From the NCBI RefSeq assembly GCF_000092925.1, contig NC_014217.1:3534001-3598000 (forward strand): a stretch of 64,000 nt of DNA. The letters run 5' to 3'. Shown in pieces: positions 45,060 through 52,963 of this stretch. Every line of letters starts with the position of its first letter. Position 1 is the stretch's first letter. Origin of the DNA: Ancylobacter novellus DSM 506. Its GTDB lineage: Bacteria > Pseudomonadota > Alphaproteobacteria > Rhizobiales > Xanthobacteraceae. The notes below the pieces were generated by a model. That model saw nothing but the letters and a program-made list of their open reading frames with translations, was not told the DNA's origin and ran no database searches. The position numbers and the translations under genes were made by a program.

Positions 45060-46898
45060 ATGGCCGACGCCATTCCATCCAGCGTGAACGCACGTCTCGG
45101 TGAGGTCACGGAGCGCATCGCCAGGCGGTCCTACGACACCCGCCAGCGCTATCTGGAACGGATCGCCGCGGCCGCCGAGCGCGGCCCGAGCCGCGCCAAG
45201 CTCGGCTGCGCCAACCAGGCGCACGGCTTCGCCGCCTGCGGCGTCGACGACAAGACCATGCTGCGCGAGGGCGCGGGCGCCAACCTCGCCATCGTCACCG
45301 CCTATAACGACATGCTCTCGGCCCACCAGCCTTATGAGAGCTACCCGGAGCTGATCCGCACCGCCGCCCGCCGCATGGGCGGCGTGGCGCAGGTCGCCGG
45401 CGGCGTGCCGGCCATGTGCGATGGCGTCACCCAGGGCGAAGCGGGGATGGAGCTGTCGCTGTTCTCGCGCGACGTCATCGCGCTGGCGACCGCGGTGGCG
45501 CTGTCGCACCAGACCTTCGACGCCGCCGTCTTCCTCGGCATCTGCGACAAGATCGTCCCCGGCCTCGTCATCGGCGCGCTCTCCTTCGGCCATCTGCCGG
45601 CGGTGTTCATCCCCGCCGGACCGATGACCTCGGGCCTCTCCAATGACGACAAGGCGAAGATCCGCCAGCTCTTCGCCGAGGGGAAGGTCGGGCGCGATGC
45701 GCTGCTCGAGGCCGAGTCGCAGGCCTATCACGGGCCGGGCACCTGCACCTTCTACGGCACCGCCAACACCAACCAGATGATGATGGAGATCATGGGCCTG
45801 CATCTGCCCGGCGCCTCCTTCGTCAACCCCAACACGCCGCTGCGCGAGGCGCTGACCACCGCCGCCGCCGAGCGGGCCATGGCGATCACCGCGCTCGGCA
45901 ACGACTATGTGCCGGTGGGGCGGATGCTGGACGAGAAGGTGTTCGTGAACGGCGTGGTCGGCCTGCACGCCACCGGCGGCTCGACCAACCACACGCTGCA
46001 CGTCGTCGCCATGGCGGCGACGGCCGGCATCAAGCTCTCCTGGGACGATTTCTCCGAGCTCGCCGACATCACCCCGCTGCTCTGCCGCGTCTATCCGAAC
46101 GGCAAGGCCGACGTGAACCATTTCCACGCCGCCGGCGGCATGGGCTTCGTCATCCGCGAGTTGCTCGGCGCCGGCCTTCTGCACCGCGACGTCGAGACGG
46201 TGTGGGGCGGGGGGTTGGACGCCTATACGCGCGAGCCGATGCTGGCCGAGGACGGCTCACTCGCCTGGCGCGACGGCACCGCCACCAGCGGCGACGAGAA
46301 TGTGGTGCGCGGCGCCGCAGCGCCGTTCCAGCCGACCGGCGGGCTCAAGCTGCTCTCCGGCGATCTCGGCCGCGCCGTCATCAAGACTTCCGCCATCGCG
46401 CCCGAGCGCCACGTCATCGAGGCGCCCGCGCGGGTCTTCCATTCGCAGGAGGAGCTTCAGGCCGCCTTCAAGGCCGGCGACCTCAAGGGCGATTTCGTCG
46501 CCGTGGTGCGCTTCCAGGGGCCGAAGGCCAACGGCATGCCGGAACTGCACAAGCTGATGCCGCCGCTCGGCGTGCTGCAGGACCGCGGCAACAAGGTCGC
46601 GCTCGTGACGGACGGCCGGCTCTCCGGCGCTTCCGGCAAGGTGCCGGCGGCGATCCATGTCACGCCCGAGGCGGCCGATGGCGGCGCCATCGCGCTGATC
46701 CGCAACGGCGACCTGATCCGGGTGGATGCGGTCGCCGGCACGCTCACCGTGCTGGTCGATCCGGAAGTGTGGGCCGAGCGTGCCCCCGCTCCGGCCAATC
46801 TCGCCCCGTCGCATGTCGGGGTCGGACGCGAGCTCTTCGCCTCCTTCCGCGCGGCGGTGGGCACGGCGGATACCGGCGCGACCATCTTCGCGGTATGA
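45060..46898 (+). CDS. edd: Phosphogluconate dehydratase
   Basis: 612 aa, start ATG after GAGGGAG. IlvD/Edd family: cluster cysteine regions [20 protein letters not shown] and [11 protein letters not shown], plus [20 protein letters not shown] and [15 protein letters not shown]. The length and the Edd-type features distinguish it from dihydroxyacid dehydratase. Makes KDPG from 6-phosphogluconate. The aldolase (eda) that finishes the pathway is not in the window. 87 bp after pgl. Confidence 0.96.
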   Translation: MADAIPSSVNARLGEVTERIARRSYDTRQRYLERIAAAAERGPSRAKLGCANQAHGFAACGVDDKTMLREGAGANLAIVTAYNDMLSAHQPYESYPELIRTAARRMGGVAQVAGGVPAMCDGVTQGEAGMELSLFSRDVIALATAVALSHQTFDAAVFLGICDKIVPGLVIGALSFGHLPAVFIPAGPMTSGLSNDDKAKIRQLFAEGKVGRDALLEAESQAYHGPGTCTFYGTANTNQMMMEIMGLHLPGASFVNPNTPLREALTTAAAERAMAITALGNDYVPVGRMLDEKVFVNGVVGLHATGGSTNHTLHVVAMAATAGIKLSWDDFSELADITPLLCRVYPNGKADVNHFHAAGGMGFVIRELLGAGLLHRDVETVWGGGLDAYTREPMLAEDGSLAWRDGTATSGDENVVRGAAAPFQPTGGLKLLSGDLGRAVIKTSAIAPERHVIEAPARVFHSQEELQAAFKAGDLKGDFVAVVRFQGPKANGMPELHKLMPPLGVLQDRGNKVALVTDGRLSGASGKVPAAIHVTPEAADGGAIALIRNGDLIRVDAVAGTLTVLVDPEVWAERAPAPANLAPSHVGVGRELFASFRAAVGTADTGATIFAV

Positions 46899-46959
46899 GT
46901 CGCCCCCGCCGAGGCGTCATCGCGCCGGCTCATTGCCTGACCTCGATTACACCATCGAC

Positions 46960-47043
46960 GTCATCCCCGGGCTTGGCCCGGGGATCCGCGACTTCCTTGG
47001 CCGGAAACAGGCGTGGATGCTCGGGCTTGGCCCGGGCATGACG
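46960..47043. repeat. Dispersed palindromic repeat, family B copy 3
   Basis: Begins GTCATCCCCGGGCTTGGCCC and ends CTTGGCCCGGGCATGAC. It uses TTGGCCC where the other copies have TTGACCC. Lies between the converging edd and DUF2125 genes. Confidence 0.75.
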
Positions 47044-47088
47044 GCGTAAAGGCTGCGACCGGCGTACTGAAGGGCTTTCTGTCAGCCC

Positions 47089-48219
47089 TCAGAACAGCGG
47101 CCCGATCTTGCCGAGCGGCAGGATGCCGAGCGCCACCCGGCCGTCGCGGAAGACGAAGGGGAAGGTGCTCGCCTTCGCCCCGTCCACATTGGCCGGCAGG
47201 CCGGCCATCATCATGGCGGGGGCGAGGTTGGCCATGAAGTCGGGCATCAGCCCGGCCGAGGCCAGCGCCGTGAACAATTGCTGCGCCTTCACCAGCGAGA
47301 GATCGAGCTTGCCGTCCGGCCGGCGCAGCGCGTCGAGGCCGAGATCGCCGGAGGCGCTGAGCGCGCCGCCGCCGCCGTTCACCTCGGCCTGCAGCAGCTT
47401 CACCCGCCCGCCGGCCATCTGCCACAGCGCGAGGCGCTGGGCCGGCGGCATGGAGCGGAAGGGCGGAACGCCGGTCACCGTCGCCTCGAATTCCGCATCG
47501 ACCGTCGGCGCGGCCGGCGCGGCGGCGGGAGTGACGGCGGCGGTGACGGCGGGTTTGGTGCCGGGCGCATTGCTCATGGAGGCCCGCACGGGCGTGCCCG
47601 GCGCGATGCCGGTCGCGCCCTTGAAGCCGGCGGCGATGTCGAGCGTGCCCGCCGCCTCGCCGGGATGGTGGCGCACATGCAGCTCGGCATGGCGGGCGGA
47701 GAACAGGGTGGTGCCGCCCTCGGCCAGCGAATAGTCGTTGGCGGCGACGGAGAGGCGTTCGGCGCGGCCCTCGCGGCCGACGCCGCTCACCTGCAGCAGC
47801 GACCAGTTGCCGACGAGCTCGCGCCCGCTCGCCGCTTCGCTCAAGCGCGCCGGCCCCTGGAATTCCGCGATGATATGGCTGGGGTTCCAGACCTGCGCCA
47901 CCGCATGGGCGCGCGCCATCCGCGCCGACCATTGGCCGGCCCCGGTGAAGCTCACCGTCGGCTCGGCGCAGATCAGCTCGAAGCGGAAGGGGAAGCCGCC
48001 GAGCTCGCGATTGGCGCAACTCCAGTTGCGCCCCTCGGTCGCCTCGCGGGCGATCCAGGCGTCGATCTCAGTCTGGGCGCGGCCGGCGGCGTAGAACCAG
48101 GCGACCGACCAGCCGGCGGCCGCCAGAACCAGGGCCACGGCCGGCAGCGCGATCAGCCAGCGCCGGCGCTTGGCGGGCGTCCCGGCGGTCGGCGCGGACG
48201 GGGTGTCGGACAGGCTCAT
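47089..48219 (-). CDS. DUF2125 domain-containing protein
   Basis: 376 aa, one N-terminal TM (RRWLIALPAVALVLAAAGWSVAWF region), then a long exported part: ANRELGGFPFRFELIC, GRELVGNWSLLQVSG and DGRVALGILPLGKIGPLF at the C-terminus. DUF2125 proteins are found almost only in alphaproteobacteria, are predicted periplasmic or outer-envelope, and have no established function. Their beta-rich repeats resemble AsmA-like lipid-handling proteins, which is only a suggestion. Confidence 0.87.
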   Translation of the reverse strand: MSLSDTPSAPTAGTPAKRRRWLIALPAVALVLAAAGWSVAWFYAAGRAQTEIDAWIAREATEGRNWSCANRELGGFPFRFELICAEPTVSFTGAGQWSARMARAHAVAQVWNPSHIIAEFQGPARLSEAASGRELVGNWSLLQVSGVGREGRAERLSVAANDYSLAEGGTTLFSARHAELHVRHHPGEAAGTLDIAAGFKGATGIAPGTPVRASMSNAPGTKPAVTAAVTPAAAPAAPTVDAEFEATVTGVPPFRSMPPAQRLALWQMAGGRVKLLQAEVNGGGGALSASGDLGLDALRRPDGKLDLSLVKAQQLFTALASAGLMPDFMANLAPAMMMAGLPANVDGAKASTFPFVFRDGRVALGILPLGKIGPLF

Positions 48220-48411
48220 GCGGCAGCTCCACGGGTCGAAGGCGGGCGCACCCTCGGATGGCGATACGGCAGGCTTAAGGCATCGCTTGTAGCGCCGCCA
48301 CCGCGCGTTGCAACTGCAAGCGGATCCAGGGCTCCCAGCACTTGCGCCCGACGTCCGGCGCGGGCAAAGCCATGAAGCTCGTCATCCGCACCGCAGGACC
48401 GAAGGCCCGCC

Positions 48412-48954
48412 ATGACCCCCGCATCGTCCACCCAGCCCGAGGACCTCTGGGTCTTCGGCTATGGCTCGCTGATGTGGAATCCCGGCTTCGAGCATGTCGA
48501 GCGCGTGCCCGGCAAGCTCATCGGCGCGCACCGCTCCTTCTGCGTGAAGTCGGTGCATTGGCGCGGCACGCCGGAAAGGCCGGGGCTGGTGCTCGGGCTC
48601 GACCGCGGCGGCGCCTGCGTCGGCATCGCCTTCCGCGTCGCCCATCTCCACGCCGAGGCGACGCTCGCCTATCTGCGCGAGCGCGAGCAGGTCACCAACA
48701 TCTATCGCGAGGCGACCCGCCGCGTGTGGCTGAAGGACGGCAGCGAACGCGCCGTGCCGGCCGTGGTGTTCCTGGTCGATCGCGGCCATGCGCAATATGC
48801 CGGCGCGCTCACCGCCGAGGAGCGGCTGCACCTCATCCGCCAGGGCCACGGCATTGGCGGGCCGAATGCCGACTATGTGCAGGCCACCGCCCGCCACCTC
48901 GCCGAGCTCGGCATCCGCGACGAGGAGCTGCGCTGGCTGGTGGAGCGGCTGTAG
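48412..48954 (+). CDS. Gamma-glutamylcyclotransferase, ChaC-like
   Basis: 180 aa. N-terminal LWVFGYGSLMWNPGFEHVE is the substrate-phosphate-loop-like YGSLMW motif; the catalytic Glu is in YLREREQ. Acts as glutathione-specific gamma-glutamylcyclotransferase, releasing 5-oxoproline and Cys-Gly. Stands alone, divergent from the DUF2125 gene. Confidence 0.93.
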   Translation: MTPASSTQPEDLWVFGYGSLMWNPGFEHVERVPGKLIGAHRSFCVKSVHWRGTPERPGLVLGLDRGGACVGIAFRVAHLHAEATLAYLREREQVTNIYREATRRVWLKDGSERAVPAVVFLVDRGHAQYAGALTAEERLHLIRQGHGIGGPNADYVQATARHLAELGIRDEELRWLVERL

Positions 48955-48991
48955 GAGACGTGGCTCCGGGGGCTTGCCGCCACAGTGCGGC

Positions 48992-49096
48992 GTCATCCTG
49001 AGGTGCCGCCGCAGGCGGCCTCGAAGGATGGCCGCTCCAGCGCGACACCCAAACGGGCATCCTTCGAGGCTCGCTTCGCTCGCACCTCAGGATGAC
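48992..49096. repeat. Dispersed palindromic repeat, family A copy 4
   Basis: 105 bp with inverted arms GTCATCCTGAGGTGC...GCCTCGAAGGATG and CATCCTTCGAGGC...GCACCTCAGGATGAC. The outer ends differ (GTCATCC instead of CCTCATCC). Lies between the converging chaC-like gene and the next minus-strand gene. Confidence 0.8.
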
Positions 49097-49162
49097 GGTG
49101 CGCTTTTGGTACTCAGGACGAGGTCGCTCCGGGAGCGAGCGTCCGTCTCGGAGAAACTCGTC

Positions 49163-49489
49163 TCACATCGGCGCCAGCGTGCCGCTCTCGGTCTCGGGCA
49201 GGATGCGCAGGTGGATCTCCTGCGCGCCGGTGGCGAGCGCGGCGGTGCGGGCCTTGGCGCCGGCCGGGCCGGTCCAGACCGGGATGCGGCGCGTGCCTTC
49301 CATGCGCACGGCGATCGCCACCGCGTCCGGATAGTCCGGCGCCTCGTCGGCGGCATAGACGGAATAGACCTGCCGCCGCCCGTCCGGGCCGCGCCACAGT
49401 CGGAAGCGCCGCGCCAGCAGGCCGGTGGCGCTGAGCGGGCCGTCATCCCGCAGCGAATCAGCAAAATGAGCGTCGCGTGTCATCATCAT
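49163..49489 (-). CDS. Hypothetical protein, 108 aa
   Basis: Starts with three successive ATG codons (MMMTRDAHFADS), so the exact start is uncertain by two residues. Contains LLARRFRLWRGPDGRRQVYS, AVAIAVRMEGTRRIPVW and QEIHLRILPETESGTL. Charged, soluble, no motifs I recognise. Codon bias is normal, and the start lies in an AT-rich stretch (49470-49560) that looks like a promoter. No neighbour suggests a function. Confidence 0.65.
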   Translation of the reverse strand: MMMTRDAHFADSLRDDGPLSATGLLARRFRLWRGPDGRRQVYSVYAADEAPDYPDAVAIAVRMEGTRRIPVWTGPAGAKARTAALATGAQEIHLRILPETESGTLAPM

Positions 49490-49596
49490 GAGAACAAATC
49501 TAGAACATCCACACAGGGCGTCAACTCGCCTCCTGTTGGGAATCCGCAAACATGCTGAATGTTCCGTTGATGGCGCGGCTCTCGCGCCGGCGCGCC

Positions 49597-50289
49597 TCAG
49601 CGCGTCGCCGGCCGGGCGTGCTCGCCGAGCTGCGTGCTGAGCTCCGGCCAGGAGCGCACGCCCAGCCAGGCGCCGATGAATTTCACATATTCGACGAAGA
49701 GCAGCCGGACATTGGCGAGCGAGGCTTCCCAGTTCTCGGGGCCACGCTTCGGCACCACCGGATAGGGCACCAGCTCGACATCCGGCAAGGCGCGGCGCAG
49801 CTCCACGAGGGCGCGCGGCATGTGCCAGGCCGAGGTCACCACCAGCAGCGAGCGGAAGCGGTGCTCGCGCGCCCATTGCGCCGTCTCAATGGCGTTACCG
49901 CGGGTGTTGAGCGCGGCGCGGCCGAGCTCGACGCAGCATTCCAGCGATTCCCGCGTCGCCGGCACGGTGCGGCCGATCTCCGCCAGCGTGGTGTCCGGAT
50001 GCACGCCGGTGATCAGCAGGCGGGTGCCGCGGCCCTCGACCAGCAGGTTGGTGGCGTCGGTGATGCGCTCGGCGCCGCCGGTCAGCACGACGATGCCGTC
50101 CGCCCGCCGCGCGGTCTGCGCCTCCCGGCCCTTGATGCCGGCGACGAAGAGGCCGAAGCCGGCCAGCAGCGCCACGGTGGCCGCCAGCAGCAGCACGCCG
50201 CCGAGGCGCAGCCAGCGGCGACGCGGGGCCGGGCTCGCGGCCGGATCGGTGACCGGGGTTTCCGGGGTGGGAACGTCGCTCACCGCCAC
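49597..50289 (-). CDS. YdcF/DUF218 family protein
   Basis: 230 aa with a GTG start. One TM near residues 27-50, then a periplasmic DUF218 domain: DGIVVLTGGAERITDATNLL, LLITGVHPDTTLAEI and LLVVTSAWHMPRALVELR. Members such as SanA and ElyC act in envelope integrity or cell-wall precursor handling; exact chemistry is not established. It starts three bases after the ftsX stop, so it is the last gene of the ftsE-ftsX transcript. Confidence 0.9.
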   Translation of the reverse strand: MAVSDVPTPETPVTDPAASPAPRRRWLRLGGVLLLAATVALLAGFGLFVAGIKGREAQTARRADGIVVLTGGAERITDATNLLVEGRGTRLLITGVHPDTTLAEIGRTVPATRESLECCVELGRAALNTRGNAIETAQWAREHRFRSLLVVTSAWHMPRALVELRRALPDVELVPYPVVPKRGPENWEASLANVRLLFVEYVKFIGAWLGVRSWPELSTQLGEHARPATR

Positions 50290-50292
50290 CGC

Positions 50293-51360
50293 CTAACTGA
50301 TGCCGCGCAGCGTGCGATAGACGGTGGCGCGCGAGGTGAGCGTCGTCACCAGCGCCACCAGCACCGCCACGCCGAGTATGCCGCCATAGCCGCGCGCATC
50401 GATGCTGAGCGCCCCGACCAGCGTGTCGACCGAGCGGTCGAGTTCGACCCAGGAGGGCAGCGTCGCGCCGAGGAAGAACAGCGCCATGGCCGCGCCACCG
50501 CCGATCGCCGCCCCCTTCAGGCCGACGGTGAGGAAATGGCGTTGGAACTCGCCGACGATGAAGCTGTCGCGCGCGCCGACGAAATGCAGCACCTCCACCA
50601 CCGCCCGCGCCGCATCCACCGCCGCGCGGGTGGCGACGGTCACGCACAGCACCGTCGCGGCCGCGACCAGCGCCAGCACGCTCAGGCCTATCGCCATGGC
50701 GGTGCGGGCGGTCGACGACAGCCGTTCCGCCCATTGGCGATGATCGTCGAGGCTGGCGGACGGCACCTGCTCGGCCAATGACGCGCGCAGGGTGGCGAGC
50801 GTCTGCGCGTCGGCCTCCGGCCCGAGGCTGACCACGACGAGGCGCGGCACCGGCAGATTGGCGATGTCGAGGCCGCTGCCAAGCCACGGCTCCAGCAGCG
50901 CCGCGGTCTCCCGCTCGTCGAGCGCGCGCGCATCGGTGACGCCCGGCGTGCCCTTGGCGACCGCGACCACCTTGGCCAGCGCCGCGGGGATGTCGAGCCC
51001 GTCGCCCGGCTTGATCTCGATGGTGGTCTCGCGGGCGATGTCGGAGGTCCATTCGGAGGCGACGTTGCTCACCGCCGAGACCGCGCCGATGGTGATGCCG
51101 GCGAGGAAGGTCATGATGGCGATCACCGCGATCAGCGCCCGCGCCGTCACCGTCGCGCCGGGCACGATGGGGCGCAGCACCGCCGATTTCGCCGCGGCCG
51201 AGCGGGGCGCCGGCTTGCCGGCCGTCTTGCCCGCACCGTTCGCCGCCGGCCGGCCTCCGCGCTCGGGCGCCGGGGACGCCGCCGTCCGCGCGGGCAGCCG
51301 GGGCAGTCGGCCGGCGGCCATCGCCAGCATCGCGCGTGCTTTCCTCTTCATCTCAATCAT
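50293..51360 (-). CDS. ftsX: Cell division ABC permease FtsX
   Basis: 355 aa. A long basic and proline-rich cytoplasmic N-terminus (~70 residues), first TM ~75-97, a periplasmic domain (GLDIPAALAKVVAVAKG...), then three TMs around 220-340 with VEVLHFVGARDSFIVGEF, typical of FtsX. Couples FtsE ATPase activity to peptidoglycan hydrolase activation at the septum. ATG 51358-51360 overlaps the end of ftsE; an ATG at 51351 just past the ftsE stop is an alternative. Confidence 0.93.
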   Translation of the reverse strand: MIEMKRKARAMLAMAAGRLPRLPARTAASPAPERGGRPAANGAGKTAGKPAPRSAAAKSAVLRPIVPGATVTARALIAVIAIMTFLAGITIGAVSAVSNVASEWTSDIARETTIEIKPGDGLDIPAALAKVVAVAKGTPGVTDARALDERETAALLEPWLGSGLDIANLPVPRLVVVSLGPEADAQTLATLRASLAEQVPSASLDDHRQWAERLSSTARTAMAIGLSVLALVAAATVLCVTVATRAAVDAARAVVEVLHFVGARDSFIVGEFQRHFLTVGLKGAAIGGGAAMALFFLGATLPSWVELDRSVDTLVGALSIDARGYGGILGVAVLVALVTTLTSRATVYRTLRGIS

Positions 51361-52012
51361 AGACGGTCAGACGCCCCTGATTGATGACGAGCCGGCGCGC
51401 GTCGAACTGGTCCATCAGCGCGATGTCGTGGGTGGCGATCAATATCGACGTGCCGCTCTTGTGAAGTTCCAGGAACAGCCGCAGCAGCCGCCGGGCGAGG
51501 CTCGGGTCGACGTTGCCGGTCGGCTCGTCGGCGAGCAGGATCTCCGGCCGGCTGATCAGCGCGCGGGCGATGGCGGCGCGCTGCTTCTCGCCGCCGGAGA
51601 GCACCGGGGGCAGCACGTGCATGCGCTCGCCGAGACCGACCCATTGCAAGAGCTCGCTCACCTCGGCGCGGTAGCTCGCCTCCTCGCGCCCCTGCACGCG
51701 CAGCGGCAGGGCGACGTTCTCGTAAGTCGAGAGATGGTCGAGCAGGCGGAAATCCTGGAACACGATGCCGATGCGCTGGCGCAGCGCCGCCGTCTCGTTC
51801 GGGTCGAGCTTGGCGGCGTCGCGGCCGAAGATGCTGATCAGCCCGCGCGTCGGGCGCAGCGACAGGAACAGCAGCCGCAGCAGCGTCGTCTTGCCGGCGC
51901 CGGACGGCCCGGTGAGGAACTGGAAGGAGCGCGCGGGAATGCCGAAGGTGACATCCCGCAGCACTTCCGGCCCCATGCCGTAGCGCAGGCCGACATTCTC
52001 GAAACGAACCAA
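51353..52012 (-). CDS. ftsE: Cell division ATP-binding protein FtsE
   Basis: 219 aa with a TTG start (MVRFENVGLRYG) after AAGGA. Walker A GPSGAGKTTLL, signature LSGGEKQRAAIARAL, Walker B ILLADEPTGNVD, H-loop ATHD. The FEVGxRY-type N-terminus and its overlap with ftsX identify it. Divergent from hpt, with a 216-bp gap. Confidence 0.95.
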   Translation of the reverse strand: MVRFENVGLRYGMGPEVLRDVTFGIPARSFQFLTGPSGAGKTTLLRLLFLSLRPTRGLISIFGRDAAKLDPNETAALRQRIGIVFQDFRLLDHLSTYENVALPLRVQGREEASYRAEVSELLQWVGLGERMHVLPPVLSGGEKQRAAIARALISRPEILLADEPTGNVDPSLARRLLRLFLELHKSGTSILIATHDIALMDQFDARRLVINQGRLTVYD

Positions 52013-52228
52013 GTCTCTATCCTTCAGGCTGGCCCGACGCGCCGCGCTGATTCTGATGGCGCAGCCTCCCTAACATAGCGTGTGCGCCAGCGGGCAAAAG
52101 ACGGCCACAAGGATGCGGCGCGGAAGCGCAGCCAGGAGAAGACCGGCGAGGGCCCGGCTGGACGGCGACCTGCCGGAAGGTCCATCCTGCACCCCATGGA
52201 GGGCGCCCGGCGCCGCGTGAGGAACGAC

Positions 52229-52834
52229 ATGACGAAGACCCCCGCAAGCAGCACCACCGCCACGGACGAGGACGGGCAGCCCGACGCGCAGCCCTATCGC
52301 GACGCCAAGGTGGAGGTGCTGTTCGACGCCGAGACCATCGCCGCCCGCAACCGCGAGCTGGTGGAGGAAGTGGTCGCGGCGAGACCCGAGAAGCTGCTCG
52401 TGATCGCCGTGCTCAAGGGCAGCTTCGTCTTCGCCGCCGACCTGATCCGCGCCATGCACGCGGCCGGGCTGGCGCCGGAAGTGGAGTTCATCACTTTGTC
52501 GAGCTATCGCGACGCGCGCATCTCCTCCGGCCAGGTGACGGTGCTGCGCGACGTCGAGAGCGACGTGCGCGGGCGCGACGTGCTGCTGGTCGACGACATC
52601 CTCGAATCCGGCCGCACCCTCGCCTTCGCCAAGGACCTCCTCGTCGCGCGCGGCGCCCGGCGGGTGATGGTCTGCGTGCTCTTGGAGAAGACGCACAAGC
52701 GCGCGGTGCAGATCGAGGCGGATTTCGTCGGCTTCGAATGCCCGGACTATTTCGTCGTGGGCTACGGCATGGACGTGTCGCACGCCTTCCGGCAGCTGCC
52801 CTTCATCGGCTACATCCCCGACGCGGAGACGTGA
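52229..52834 (+). CDS. hpt: Hypoxanthine phosphoribosyltransferase
   Basis: 201 aa, start MTKTPASSTT after TGAGGAACGAC. A ~25-residue N-terminal extension precedes the domain. PRTase parts: LVIAVLKGSFVFAADL, FITLSSYRD, the PRPP loop VLLVDDILESGRTL, and KTHKRAVQIEADFVGFECP. Salvages hypoxanthine and/or guanine to IMP/GMP. Convergent with the large DUF4175 gene. Confidence 0.94.
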   Translation: MTKTPASSTTATDEDGQPDAQPYRDAKVEVLFDAETIAARNRELVEEVVAARPEKLLVIAVLKGSFVFAADLIRAMHAAGLAPEVEFITLSSYRDARISSGQVTVLRDVESDVRGRDVLLVDDILESGRTLAFAKDLLVARGARRVMVCVLLEKTHKRAVQIEADFVGFECPDYFVVGYGMDVSHAFRQLPFIGYIPDAET

Positions 52835-52845
52835 GGGGGCGGGGG

Positions 52846-52938
52846 ACATCCCGGCCGGAGGCGAAGCCGAAGAGCCGGGATCGCTCTCCAATTGGCATGC
52901 GATCCCGGATACGGCCTGTCGGCCGTTCCGGGATGACG
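52846..52938. repeat. Palindromic element between converging hpt and DUF4175 genes
   Basis: Arms ACATCCCGG and CCGGGATG enclose an inner pair GCCGGGATCGC/GCGATCCCGG with a GGCC-rich loop. Distinct in sequence from families A and B and seen once here. It could act as a two-way terminator. Confidence 0.55.
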
Positions 52939-52963
52939 TTGTCGGGACGGGGATCGCTGCCGC

